From: Elgaria multicarinata webbii
Taxonomy: Eukaryota > Chordata > Lepidosauria > Squamata > Anguidae
DNA length: 64,000 nt
Assembly (NCBI RefSeq): GCF_023053635.1
Contig: NC_086172.1
Location: forward strand, 70,234,681-70,298,680
Reading direction: 5' to 3'
The first letter of the stretch is position 1; every line of letters starts with the position of its first letter. Below are positions 1 to 10,760 of the stretch, piece by piece. Under the pieces are notes generated by a model that was given only the letters and a program-made list of their open reading frames with translations, made no database searches and was not told the origin of the DNA. The position numbers were made by a program, and so were the translations under genes.

Positions 1-24
1 CATCATTGCAAGTCAGTATGTCCC

Positions 25-82
25 ATGGTCAGGAATGCTGGGACTTGTAATCTCAAACATCTGGAAGGCATCAGGTTATCAC
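25..82 (+). mobile_element. hAT-type MITE, one end only
   Basis: The stretch from GGAATGCTGGGACTTGTAAT through AACATCTGGAAGGCATCAGG matches the right half of the short palindromic hAT-like repeat seen complete at 42939-43060 and 31826-31930. Only one arm is clear, so this is a remnant. The following bases to about 310 show no other recognisable content. Confidence 0.4.
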
Positions 83-310
83 GTTCAGAGGTGACTGTGG
101 GGTTGTGGAAAACTGATCATGAACAACTTCAGGCCATCTACTTCTCTCTTTTTAGAGCATCTCCTCATGCTGAGAGTTGCAGCCCAACACATCTGATGGT
201 CACCAGGTTGGGGAATGCTGTTCTAGAGCAAGGGCAGACAGAATGTAGATCTCCAGGTGTTTTGGAGTTCAACTCATAAAAGTCTCTATCAGCATAGACA
301 GTGATCAGGA

Positions 311-2600
311 ATGCTGCGAGTTGATGTCCAAAACATCAGGATAGATCTATTTTCTGCCCACATCTGTTCTAAAGTATGATGTTTTCCAGCATTAAGATAT
401 GTGATACATCACGGAACTGCAAAAGATGTGCATCAGTTTAAATAGACAAACCAAATGAAGCAACCTAACCCAGATAGTTCCTCAGAGGTCAAAATTAGTT
501 TTCAACTCATGGCATAGGTTGTCTGTTTATTAAATATCAGATATATGGTGTTGGGGGACTAACACAGCATTTTTCTTACATGTTCAGCAGTGTGAGATCA
601 AAGGCACAGCTGCACCTAATAGTTTCATGTGTAAGGATTATTTTAAAACTATTTATGAAAATGATTTTTGTCCTCCCTATAACATGGGAGTTGCAGTGCA
701 ACATATCTGGAGAGCACCAGGCTGGAGAAGTTTGGTTTACACTTGGATCCTATACATGTCTTCTCAGAAGTCAGTGTTGCTGAGTTCACTAGGGCTTCCT
801 CCCAAGAGGTACAAGATTGCAAACTGATCTCATCTGAAAGGAGTTAAAGACAGCCAAACTAATTCTTTTCTGTTCCTCTGTCACTCTGATGAGATGATGT
901 ATTGTGGGGAGTGAACAGTATATTTTGTATAAACAGATTTTAAGTAAAAAAAAATGGTTCTTTAAAGGGCACGATATTGACCAAAAGTTGAAAGTGCCAG
1001 CATATGCTCTGGTTCAACATCTGCAACAAATAGTGTCTCTTTTGTTATCAGTCGTGCTGCTATATGCAAGCTGTGTGTGAGAGAAAAGTATTGGGCAGCC
1101 CCTGTATTTGGTAAAGATATAGAACAGTGTTCCCCATCCAGCTGTCCCAGCATTCTGACCATGGGACAAACAGACTTGCAATGGTTATATATAGGCTGCT
1201 TGAAAAGCCAGGGTAGGAAGGAGTGTGATGTTTTGCCCACCTGCGCCATCTCAACTTCACCTGAGATGCCCCCAAGCTACTTGACAGGCCTATCTACATC
1301 ACTAGCACTCAGGATTACTTCAATCTCCTCTTTGCTGATGACATGTGTGAGGGATTTTGCCATAAATTGATGATTTCTGCTCCCACCCAGAAACAAAAGA
1401 GTTCTCTTGTTTTCCTTCAACTGGGAAAAATGCTTACTCATGTAGTTAGTGGACTGGGATCTTACAGAAATTTCTTTTTAACTGAACAACACAGCTTTAC
1501 TAATGTCACTGGGTGAAATTTGGCACCCTGCATTTATGCAGATGGTCTAACAGTTCAACCATGATGAAACCTAACTTGTCCCCTAAAATAAATGCATTTG
1601 CAAGCCCTGGAAATTCAAAGCTCCTGCCATCCACAGCAAAGCCAGCATTGTGTGTTCCTTATGCCCTCACTGAAAAACTGACAGGCAATACTATTTGATC
1701 CCAGCAGTGGAGCATAGTGCACTATTTTAAGAGTACCTCGAGGAGGCAGTGTGGTCCAGATAAATCCTTCTGAAGCACAAGGGCTCGTTCATATTGCTGA
1801 GGTCCAGGCCTGCAACAAAGCGCCGGATTTCTAAGGATTCAACTGGATGAGACATTAACTAAAGATCTGTGATCGGATTTCCCCTACAAGGCAAAAAAGG
1901 TGGAGAAGGAGGTGATTTTTAGTACAGGGGAAATTTAGTTTGATTCGGGAAAAGGGTGAATGTTCTTTTCCCAGTGCCATAGTCCCAATCCATTTTCTCA
2001 CCCCACTGCCTGTCCAATTACTTTTTGAAACAAAGTAATGATCTGGTAGAGTTTATCATGAATTTGCAACAACTCATCTGGTTCAACCTCAAATGTCCAG
2101 GTTGTAGCACGGCTGGAAAAAAAATTTCTATTAAGAATCCCCCATCAGCACAATACCTGAACTGTGTTTCTGTGTGTGGTATCCAGGGTGCTGGGACAGG
2201 GCTTCAGGCTGGGACAAGTCCAAAAGCAAGATCAGTATGCAGTCCAAAGCCAAACACAAGGAAAATCCCCCCAAAGAACAGGAAATTACAAGACATGAGT
2301 CAGGAATCTAATACTCAAACATGGTTCAGCATCCAGTATCTGGAGCTGAAGGCTTTTAAGCCTGAGCCTACAGAGCCCCACCCGAAGCACAGCTGCAGGC
2401 AATTAATGCCATCTGCCCTTTACTCACAAGGAGTTCCCAATTCCTCAGACAGACGGTTCTGCATCTTCTAGCTGGCTGAGCTTTGACCTTTTGACCTTCT
2501 GAGTCTGAGGGGGCTAACTATGGGGCATGCTCAGTAAAATGACATTTGGGACTTTCAATAAGCTGTTGACTTGCAAGCCTTTTCCCCCCTTCCCAACAGA
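311..2600. other. No gene recognised upstream of gene A
   Basis: The open frames here are short and lack recognisable domains or convincing splice context. A degenerate inverted copy of the hAT-like repeat arm (CCCAGCATTCTGACCATGGG) lies near 1143-1162. Nothing else is identifiable. Confidence 0.5.
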
Positions 2601-2605
2601 TTATT

Positions 2606-2648
2606 GGAGTGCTAGAAAGAATGCAGAAAAGGGCAACAAAATAAAATA
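2606..2648 (+). mobile_element. CR1-like LINE scrap
   Basis: The + strand reads LERMQKRATK, matching the LERVQKRAT block near the end of CR1-type reverse transcriptase ORFs. The scrap is only about 40 bp and runs directly into a MITE-B copy. Confidence 0.5.
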
Positions 2649-2651
2649 AGA

Positions 2652-2745
2652 CTGCAATCCTAACGATGCTACTTGGGAGTGTGTTCAATTGAACTCAGTG
2701 GGACTTACTTCTAAGTAGTTATCCCTTTGATTGCACTGCAAATTA
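2652..2745. mobile_element. MITE-B copy (CAATCCTA palindrome)
   Basis: It starts GACTGCAATCCTAACGATGC and ends with GATTGCACTGCA, with the palindromic core GAACTCAGTGGGACTTACTT. This is one of at least eight copies of the same roughly 85-95 bp palindromic family in the window. Confidence 0.6.
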
Positions 2746-2924
2746 GCCAAAATGATCAGAGCGCTGAAGTGGACTCTGGTACAAGGAAGGGTTGGCAGGT
2801 TTGTGGGGGCTCTTTGGTTTAGAGAAAAGGTAAGGGACTTTTTCTTCCCCAACAGATTTTTAAAAGAGTAAAAGCTGATTGTACATATCATCAGCTTGGT
2901 AAGTACACATCCCACACTACAAAC

Positions 2925-3785
2925 CAGGAGGTTGCCTTCACGGTGCCGCTTTGCTGCTGCTTTAGAGAATTTTTTTAGTTAAGTCTATGCAGATACATTC
3001 TACACAACGCATGAAGGGTTTGGGTAGTGACCCCTTTTATGATGCTCAATTATTTTTATTGTAAACTGTTCTCTTTTATAACTTGTGTATAATGGCTAAC
3101 TGCTGGTAACACAATAAATTGACTGACTGACTAGAGAAAACCCCACGGTTTTCCTGCTACAGGGTGGGGGCAGGAATTCCCCATGGCAGGAGGGAGCACA
3201 GGGTTTTCTGGTGGCCATCCAAGTGCTCAAGCCAGCCCCCAGCCCAGCAACCAAGCAGCAGTTGCCATCTACCCAGGGACAACCCCAGCTTGATGCCAGA
3301 ATGAGGCCACATGGTGGAAGGACCATGGTGTCCTCACTTCAGGAAGAAAAGTAAGGTGGAAAGCCCCATGGCGGCTGTTTGTTGGTGGCTTCATCGTATA
3401 TTGGGTGCAGCACCACCACACAGCCACTGTGGGGCAAATAAATCATATAATTAAAACATCCACATCCACACACAAGGACATACAACTTTAAGAAAGGAAT
3501 ACAAACATTAAATTGTGTTTTACAGATTTAAAACAGATGGTTATTTTATTTTATAATTCAATATTGTACATCTAAATCTTCTGTTAAGATTTAGTTTAAT
3601 AAAATGTAATATATGCAGTTTTTGTGTGCATGTGGTTTATTTCTAACATTCTTAATGCACTGCAGCTTCACACAGATGAGTAAATACACCCAGTTAAATA
3701 AATTTTATTTTCTGTAAAATTAATAAAAATATCAATGAACTCTTTGATGGTATAAATCTGGGCTTCAGCCTATGTTAAGATCTCG
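2925..3785. other. No gene; GC-rich then AT-rich DNA
   Basis: The part at 3130-3440 is GC-rich with short open frames and no domain. The part at 3450-3760 is strongly AT-rich. No repeat family or gene was recognised. Confidence 0.5.
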
Positions 3786-3789
3786 GCCT

Positions 3790-3839
3790 ATGTTAAGAGA
3801 GCTCCGGCTATTGGGCGGTATAGAAATGTAATAAACAAA

Positions 3840-3870
<31 letters not shown>

Positions 3871-3871
3871 A
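3790..3871 (+). mobile_element. L2-like LINE 3' tail
   Basis: The motif GAGCTCCGGCTATTGGGCGG is followed by TATAGAAATGTAATAAA and a run of AAAT repeats. This is the same 3' terminus that ends the longer L2-like copy at 13245-13755. Confidence 0.65.
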
Positions 3872-4134
3872 TGTGGCCCTCAGCATCATCTGGATCTCTG
3901 GGTGCTGCAGGCCCAGATTTAGGGCAGTATCCAATGGTAGTTCTACCCAGAGTAAGCACAATCACTTCAATGGTTCTGCTCTGTGTAGGAGTAGCATTGG
4001 ATCTTGCCCTTATTCTCCAGATCACCATTCTTATATTGAGTCAGGTGGGATCATCAGCTAAGAACTGTCTACTACATTGACTGGCAGCAGATGCTCAGGG
4101 TTTCAGACAAGGGCCTTTGTGAGTCCTACCTGGA

Positions 4135-4203
4135 ATAATAGCGCCAGGGCCCCTTTGCATGCGAAGAATATGCTCTACCACTGAGATACAGATGCTCCCA
4201 GGT
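4135..4203 (-). mobile_element. tRNA-derived SINE fragment
   Basis: Read on the minus strand it contains ATCTCAGTGGTAGAGCA and a following CATGCAAAGG block, matching the tRNA-like head of the SINE at 59768-60000. Only about 70 bp remain. Confidence 0.6.
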
Positions 4204-4359
4204 GAGCATGACATCACATTGCTGCTAGTTGAGCCGGAATGTCCACCACCAATCTTGTTCTTCATGAGTGTTTTCCCAAACCATTGCATATACTGACAAG
4301 AAATGGGTCAGAGAGAGAAAATAGTATGTGTTGTGGGAGTTTTGATTAGTGTGGAAATG

Positions 4360-4445
4360 ATGGCTGCAATCCTTTACACACTTACCTGGGAGTAAGCTCC
4401 ATTGAATTCTGCAGGGCTTACATCTGAGCAGATAGGTATATGATG
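4360..4445. mobile_element. MITE-B copy
   Basis: GGCTGCAATCCTTTACACAC, then a TGGGAGTAAGCTCCATTGAA core and a GGGCTTACATCTGAG right arm. This is a degenerate palindrome of the same family as 52301-52393. Confidence 0.6.
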
Positions 4446-4692
4446 GCACTGGATACCTCTGATCTTAGGCACGCATTCGCATCCATGCCTTGTAAGGGAC
4501 TGGCACTATTGCAATTATCATGGAGGAGCAAGAGGACAACCCTTAAATTACATTTATATTGCTGAGTGATGTGACAGATGGATGATTCCCTTGGAATATC
4601 TGCTCACCCATGGGTTATGCCAATTGCAGTGCTATGATGTCTGGGAAGCCCTCAACACTGACTACAAACTTCTAGGTTGTTAATTTGAATTA

Positions 4693-4800
4693 GGGTTCAA
4701 CCCTATGCATGCTTAGACAGAAAAAAAGTCCTATAACTTCCTGTGCAAGTTGAGAGTTGTAGGACCTTTTTTTCTGTCTAAACATATATAGCATGTGGGC
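4693..4800. mobile_element. MITE-A copy (TTTAGACAG palindrome)
   Basis: The left arm has GCTTAGACAGAAAAAAAGTC and the right arm has TTTTTTCTGTCTAAACATAT, inverted copies around a central AAGTTGAGAGTTG. This is one of seven palindromic copies of this family in the window. Confidence 0.7.
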
Positions 4801-5204
4801 ATCCACCTTTTAAGAATGACTTTCAGTTTACCTTGACTGTGTTGACAGAAAGATACAATTACTTGGCAAACATAGTTCATCCATTACACATCTTTTATGG
4901 TATTTTGAGATTATGGGGCACAGCCTGGAGCACCAGGAACTAGTTAAGATTATATCCCCTACAGCGGCCCATCTGCAAGCTGTTCCTGCGTGACCAGGCC
5001 TCTGATACTATTTTGTGCAAACATCTATAATTAATTATTTGCTTTGCCAGCCCACCCCAGTATAAAACATTAGCATATAAGGAAAATAAATTCCATGTGC
5101 TTTGTCTGAAGAAGCCTTCTTCAGATCATGCAATCTTGTGTCCAAGAAGCAGTAATAAACAAGGTAAGTTCTAATCTCCGTTCACCCCCATAGGTTTGCT
5201 TCTA

Positions 5205-5300
5205 ACAGTGCAACCCTATACATGTCTACTCAGAAGTAAGTCCCATTGGGATTAATAGGGTTTTCTCCCTGAAAAGCGTATATAAGAGTGCAGCCTTTTT
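5205..5300. mobile_element. MITE-B copy, degenerate
   Basis: CAACCCTATACATGTCTACT followed by CAGAAGTAAGTCCCATTGGG and a decayed right arm ending near GTGCAGCC. It belongs to the CAATCCTA palindrome family. Confidence 0.5.
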
Positions 5301-5438
5301 ATTTTTCTTCAAAACTCCAAAGAACGTGTTGTTAAACATGGGGAATTTCTGATAACCCTTACCCCCAGTTGCTCTTCATAAAAATCAAAATAGTTATGTT
5401 TAAGACCAGTGCTATGTAGGACAATCAAATAATGCCTC

Positions 5439-5442
<4 letters not shown>

Positions 5443-5484
<42 letters not shown>
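5443..5484. repeat. (ATT)n microsatellite
   Basis: An uninterrupted run of ATT trinucleotides. ATT tails commonly mark LINE 3' ends in this window, but no LINE sequence was recognised next to this one. Confidence 0.9.
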
Positions 5485-6830
5485 TTAAAAATATCTGTTA
5501 GTTTCTGCATTACTTTTAAAATTCTTGGCAAAATTTTTAAAATTCCACACCCCCATTTTCGGTACCAAAGACTTATCAATATAATTGCAGATTACATAGG
5601 AAGAGTGCTTGGGAAGTTAAAGGTGGTCCCTAGCCTAACAATCTTGTAATCGAAAGATAGACAAGATGAAGAGACAACAAGGGAAATGAAGAAATAGGGT
5701 TTCCATGATAAGATTTTGAATGCATCGGTTGCATCCTTACAGATAGGGTTGCATTCAGGCTGATTCCACTGTTTGATTAGATGGACTGCAGTTGCAGGGT
5801 AACTTCTGGGTATGAGGCTACCTGCAGCCTGGGTCAGATTTCCTTGATCCACAGTGATAGAAAACATGGTAAGCATGATGGTAACTTTGGCTATGATATT
5901 TTGGTGTAGACTGCAGTCCTGTATCTATTGAACTAAGACGTAAGTACACATAAAAGGGCTGCATAAAAGGTTTAAAATGAATGTTTTGCAAAGGAATGGT
6001 TTGCTCTCAGTGATTGATCAAGTAGCAATTTTTAATTTTGTTCTGAGAATTAACTACACAATTATAATTTCAGGAACAACCATTCGTTCACTCTTTCGAT
6101 CGGCTTTATTTGGATTTTGAATCTCTTTCTAATGGGTATTTCAACATGAGAGATGCAAATGGAAGCACTATGAATAGGCAAATCAATCAAATGTCTCATC
6201 TTTCATAACGAAAGTTAAATTCACTTAGTGGGTGCTACTGAGAATTAGAAGTTATTTTCCAAGTAATATGATAACATTCTTATTGAACAGTGTTTTCAGA
6301 GGAATGTTTTTTGATAAACTAGTTCTGCCACAATATAAGCACCATGATGATAAATTGTTGCAACTCCCAGTATGCTTAGCACTGATGGAGAAAATTCTTT
6401 TTTAAGCTTAGGTCACAAGCATATTAGTGGAACTACTAGAATTTCATAGAACTTAAATGTATGAATCTCAGATATCATATTTTTTCTAGCCATCTAATTA
6501 GCTAAATCTTTGTACTCATAATGCACAACTCAAAATGCACACAATTTTCAGGACCCAGAATAAGAAAGGATTTACTTAGCACGTGTATGGGCAATAGCTT
6601 TCCAGAGACATGAAGGTGAGATTGCAGAGCTGTCATTGCCTGTGATATCCACCATGTTTTCTGTCCAGCTACAGCCTCCAGTAAAACTGATTTGAAGATT
6701 TTAGTATCTGGGAAAGCCAAAGTTTTAGTATCTGTGCCTTCCATCTGTGCCTTAGAAAAGCCAAAACTAATCGTCCCCCCCACCCAAATTTGATCCACCT
6801 CTACTGTAAGAGATGGATTGGATTCAAACT
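5485..6830. other. No gene recognised
   Basis: AT-rich non-coding DNA. The largest open frames are under 100 codons without domains. A weak MITE-B-like trace lies near 5910-5965. Confidence 0.5.
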
Positions 6831-6834
6831 TAGG

Positions 6835-6925
6835 ATACAGTCCTGCCCAGTTACCTTGCAGTAAACTCCATAGGAAGCAATGGGACTTCTTTCAAAGTAG
6901 ACATAAATAGGATTGTGCTGTAATT
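6835..6925. mobile_element. MITE-B copy, degenerate
   Basis: Contains ACAGTCCTGCCCAGTTACCT, GCAATGGGACTTCTTTC and AATAGGATTGTGCTGT in the family order. Confidence 0.5.
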
Positions 6926-7434
6926 GAAATGAAATTGATGATAGTTATACTTTAACTCCCATTGAATTCCATGGGAATGAAATGCAACTAACTTAGTCTT
7001 GTTCCAGCCTGATGTGTGTACATTTTGGTGTGGCTACTGGAATGACTGTTGAAGATGTCCAGAATGAACACTTTTTATAATACATAGAAGGAAAAGGGCA
7101 CATCTATTTATGTGGTGAATGTAGCCCTTTCCAAAGAAAACAAGTCCAAAGCTGCCTTCCTTTAGTCGTAAAATTGACTAAAGCAGAAGCTTGTCTAGTC
7201 AATTTTACCATTCTGTTGTGCTGTATGGGACTGGGGGAAGAGGTGAAGTTGTAAATAAGCACAGAAATTATCAGGCTTTCTCTCCTATAACCACCAATAT
7301 GTTTGTTCAGTTATCAAGCTACTGATGCTGTATTAGACTTTTAATGCTTAGGGGGAAATTGTTATGGTTACAGAGAAATCTGCACACAGTCATGGGGTAC
7401 TCTGTTTCTAATCATTCAGAACAATCCCAACATT

Positions 7435-7542
7435 GGCCTGGTTCAGACAACACACTAAACCATGCTGCTTAACCACAAAATGCATTCCCTTAACCATTTT
7501 GTGGTTAAGCAGCATGGTTTAGCGTGTTGTCTGAACCAGGCC
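7435..7542. mobile_element. MITE-E, near-perfect palindrome
   Basis: The termini GGCCTGGTTCAGACAACAC and GTGTTGTCTGAACCAGGCC are exact inverted copies. The whole 108 bp folds on itself around a short centre near 7485-7495. It is directly followed by (TC)n. A shortened relative lies at 18557-18634. Confidence 0.8.
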
Positions 7543-7544
7543 AA

Positions 7545-7546
<2 letters not shown>

Positions 7547-7589
<43 letters not shown>

Positions 7590-7636
7590 GTGTGGGGAGG
7601 GGGATTCAAACTTCACACACACACACACACACACAC
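7547..7636. repeat. (TC)n and (CA)n microsatellites
   Basis: A run of TC dinucleotides at about 7547-7586 and a run of CA at about 7613-7636, separated by a short GC-rich spacer. Together they create low-complexity open frames that are not genes. Confidence 0.9.
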
Positions 7637-8063
7637 TTAGTTCCTGGAATATTTTATCCCATCACGCTCTCTACAAAAGCCTGAAAACTCACAGCCCTGA
7701 ACATCTAATTCCTTGCTTATCTCTGCTGCTGTTGTTCCAAATTTCTGCTTTTTTAGTCCTTCCCATTTATTTCTTTTTGCATTCATTCCAAATATTTTTT
7801 GCCTTAAAATTATGTTTCTAAATCTGCAGCTGGCATCAGAATGTGTTGTGTATGTGGAAATGTGCATGGGGTACAGAAGCCATTGGATTAGAGATGATGA
7901 TGATGAAGAAGAAGATGATGATTATGATGATGGTTTTGCATTCCTACACTGGAAAAGGCATTATGTCAGAAAGCCAGAACTCACAGCAGTTTGCTTTGGA
8001 AGGTGGAAATATTGACCCTATATGCTCATGGTCAGATCTTTTCTCTCCATTCAGGTTCGAAAG

Positions 8064-8235
8064 ATGTTACATTATTCAGTTCTTTGCCTGTGCTTTCTCA
8101 CCATCTTTCATGGAAGTGCTCTCTCGTCACCTTTAACAAAGGATGAGCTGTACTCCAGAATCGGCAACAAACATATGCTGGCGACCAAGGATACAACTTC
8201 CCTGATAAATGCCCAAAAACCTAACATTGATGAAG
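8064..8235 (+). CDS. Fibrinogen-domain gene A, first coding exon (signal peptide)
   Basis: A splice acceptor (TTCTCTCCATTCAG) ends at 8054, so the exon begins at 8055 with 9 nt of leader before the ATG at 8064. It codes 57 complete codons plus one base and ends at a GAAG|GTAAC donor. The peptide starts MLHYSVLCLCFLTIF, a hydrophobic signal sequence probably cleaved around residues 19-21, followed by about 36 polar residues with no collagen repeat or clear coiled coil. The 172-nt coding length and phase 1 are identical to the corresponding exon of gene B at 25091, which strongly supports the model. The acceptor so close to the ATG implies at least one upstream non-coding exon, which was not located. 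Product name is inferred from the second exon. Confidence 0.8.
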
Positions 8236-8310
8236 GTAACAAAAAATAAAATTGAATCAAAAGCTGTATGAAAATATAATCAGAGAGGAAATGTCATAGG
8301 ATTGCACTGC

Positions 8311-8351
<41 letters not shown>
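8311..8351. repeat. (AAT)n microsatellite
   Basis: An uninterrupted run of AAT units inside the gene A intron. Confidence 0.9.
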
Positions 8352-8352
<1 letters not shown>

Positions 8353-8560
8353 TCATTGCAGATACACTGGTTCACATCATGATTCTTTTCAAGTTTCTCT
8401 CAAACTTAATAGATGCATTTGATAAGAGAAGGGATATTCAGAATTCCTAAATGAGCAGAATAGTCATATGCATCAGAGCAGAAGTAGAATGAGGTCAGTC
8501 AATGGCAAATGTACCAATTGATTACTTATGTGCCACTTTCCCCTTACAATTTTAAGGGTT

Positions 8561-8612
8561 TATGTTTAGACAGAAACAAATCCTATAGTTCCCAGGATGT
8601 CCTAGCCAGCAT
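8561..8612. mobile_element. MITE-A half copy
   Basis: TATGTTTAGACAGAAACAAA then TCCTATAGTTCCCAGGATG and CAGCATG. The left arm of the palindrome is present and the right arm is missing. Confidence 0.6.
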
Positions 8613-8961
8613 GACACTTTAAAATCAGCCCGGGAATTAGCCTTGATTAGCCTAGGTTCTTTGAAAGACTGCCTTCTCCTCTATGAACCTTCAAAATGTA
8701 GTGAGCCAGCAGTGAGTGGATCATAGGTAGGGGCATTCCATAAACCAGGGAGCACTGGTGTTTCCTTTCACCAGCATTTGGGGATCTCTTGCTTATTCTG
8801 CTGAGTGGGACCCAAAGCCCTGTACTGGATGCACCACTATAACTATGGAAAACATAGAGTAGCTCAAGTGTGCTGGGTAACAAACTATCTGGCTTTCAAA
8901 GATTAGAGGATTTGACCAGATCTGTCCCATACCAGGAGAGAATGGATGGCACATTCTATAC

Positions 8962-9084
8962 CAGGGGTAGGCAACTTGTAGCCCTCCAGATGTTTTGGTC
9001 TATGACTCCCATCACCCCTCAGCATTGGCTATGCTGGTTAGCTCTCATGGGACATCTGGAGAGCCACAAGTTGCCCGACCCTTG
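8962..9084. mobile_element. hAT-type MITE
   Basis: The termini CAGGGGTAGGCAACTTGTAG and CCACAAGTTGCCCGACCCTTG are inverted copies, and GCCCTCCAGATGT pairs with ACATCTGGAGAGC. The 8-bp flanks TTCTATAC and TCCTACAC agree at 6 of 8 positions, compatible with an aged hAT target duplication. The same family has an exact 8-bp duplication at 42939-43060. Confidence 0.75.
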
Positions 9085-9509
9085 TCCTACACAATGGAAT
9101 TCTCTCTGCTCCTCCTCCTTTGTCTTATGTCAGACTGTGTGCCAAAATGTACTCCTAAGACTCTTTACATCACGTTTCCTGTAAACGGGTGCCACCCTCA
9201 ACTAACAGTGTCCATGTACTAGTCCTCTTTCCCCCCTTTAAAGAAATTATTTTCACAACACTCTTTGCAGAATGGTAGCATAACACCAGAGCATCCAAGC
9301 ATCTTTGGTGCCTTTTGCAAATGGATATAATTTTAAGATAATGCAGAATGAAGTAGTGAGAACTGTTAAAAAACAAACAAACCTGAAAGAGGTGTGTGTG
9401 TGTGTGTATTAAATGAACTGGAAAGTCCCTGCTTTCTTGAATTGCCAGTGCATTTCATTGCTGAGTGAGTGCATGGAAGGTACTACAGGAGTCTGTTTTT
9501 TCTTTTCAG

Positions 9510-10198
9510 AATATCTGGCAAGAGACTGCAGGGCTGCTTACCGCAGTGGCAGGAGGCAAAGTGGCCTGTACGTCATCCGCCCTAAACGTTATCCTTCACT
9601 GGTGGTAGTCTACTGCGATATGGAGTATGATGGAGGTGGCTGGACGGTCCTCCATAGAAATGATGTCCATACGGCACTGCAGTCAAACCAAACGACACTG
9701 TGGTCAAGCCAATGGGATGCTTATAAGCACGGTTTTGGGGACCTGTTGGGAAACCACTGGCTTGGCAATGAATTCATGTATCTCTTAACCCGACAGAATG
9801 CCTTCTTTGTGCGATTTGTCATAACTGATGGTAATGGAAAAACCAAGCACGCTGACTACCAGAGTTTTAGGGTGGACAGTGAAGAAAGTGGATATGTTTT
9901 GAGGCTAGGGAACTATACAGGGGATGCAGGAGATGCCCTGACCACGGTGGGTGAATCAGGAATCCATGACAACATGAGGTTTTCTACCCAAGACCGGGAT
10001 AATGACCGGAGGGCCACTACAAATTGTGCACTGGACAATGGAGGTGGCTGGTGGTACGATAACTGCTACTCAGCCCTCCTCACCAGCAGCAGCCACATTT
10101 ACTGGAAGGGATTGTGCACACAGGTTAGCAACTGTAAAGTAGCATCCATCATGATTAAACCAAATGGGAAAAATTGCCACCTACCTTTAAGATATTAA
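9510..10198 (+). CDS. Fibrinogen-domain gene A, last exon (complete FReD)
   Basis: Joined to 8064-8235 this gives 286 aa. The fibrinogen-related domain runs from about residue 63 (RDC) to the end and is complete in one exon. Visible hallmarks are SGLYVI, the GGGWTVLHRN block, FGDLLGNHWLGNE, HDNMRFSTQDRDND (the Asp-x-Asp calcium-site region) and WWYDNC with the paired cysteine. N-glycosylation sequons occur at NQT and NYT. The usual asparagine-glycine after the WW-x-x-x-C motif is replaced by LLTSS, and three extra cysteines occur in the last 30 residues, so the ligand pocket is likely changed. Relatives are FGL1-like, angiopoietin-like and ficolin-type proteins. FGL2 also keeps its FReD in one exon. 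The exact orthologue is not certain. Role is inferred: a secreted, probably Ca-binding recognition domain. The stop is TAA at 10196. Confidence 0.9.
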
Positions 10199-10252
10199 TG
10201 AATTGTTGCTTCCTGCTTTAGAGTCTTCCTCTCACTTTAGATCAGCTCTGGA

Positions 10253-10285
10253 AACCAACCAACCAACCAACCAACCAACCAACCA
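10253..10285. repeat. (AACC)n microsatellite
   Basis: A tetranucleotide run of AACC units about 55 bp after the gene A stop, within the probable 3' UTR. Confidence 0.85.
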
Positions 10286-10384
10286 CACCAATATGTTGTT
10301 TGTAGAGCTCTAAGATCTAGGGCAGAATCCCCCAGGAATTTCTCCAGGAAAAATTACATTAAAAGGAATGAAAGTTGCCTAAGA

Positions 10385-10525
10385 CTGCAGCAGGGCTGTT
10401 TCATGACATTTTACTGTCTGAGGCAAAGCAACAAATCCCACCCACCCCTGGTCATGATGTATAGTATCCAAGACTGGTCAAGTCATTTTGGTGCCTGAGG
10501 CAAACCTGCCTCCCCCGCAAGTGTC
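10385..10525. repeat. Dispersed repeat shared with 34120-34260
   Basis: CAGGGCTGTTTCATGACATT, TACTGTCTGAGGCAAAGC and AGTCATTTTGGTGCCTGAGG recur in the same order near 34130-34245. No coding content and no clear termini were found, so the class is unknown. Confidence 0.5.
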
Positions 10526-10615
10526 CCTCCCTGGGAGTAAAAATAGTAACTTAAATAACTATTAATTTGGTCCCTTTTCAAGACACCCAGCATCTCCTGT
10601 TTCATTGCCTAACAG

Positions 10616-10760
10616 TAGGGCCCCACCTTGGCAGGGTCTACACTACTGCTTTAAAATGCTTTATAACAGTAGTGACAACTGTTGGGGCCCAGGACACATT
10701 TCATATACAGTTTTCAAACTTTTTCAGTGTTTTATTCTGCTTCATGTAGATCTGGCCCTA
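10616..10760. mobile_element. MITE-C copy
   Basis: The ends TAGGGCC and GGCCCTA are inverted. Inner arms are GGGTCTACACTACTGCTTTA and a decayed right arm with TGTAGATCTGG. The central CCAGGACACATTTCATATAC is shared with the copies at 22641 and 46783. It lies in the gene A 3' flank. Confidence 0.65.

Larger units (their letters stand above)
8236..9509 (+). other. Intron of gene A
   Basis: A 1,274-bp phase-1 intron with GT at 8236 and a TTTTCTTTTCAG acceptor ending at 9509. It contains an (AAT)n run at about 8311-8351, half of a MITE-A copy and a hAT-like MITE. The rest of the intron shows nothing recognisable. Confidence 0.8.

Noticed and set aside
2025-2471. Open frame of 148 codons upstream of gene A
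   Set aside because: No domain or signal peptide and no flanking splice sites of note.
7547-7636. Simple repeats as a CRISPR-like or regulatory array
   Set aside because: They are plain dinucleotide microsatellites without spacers.
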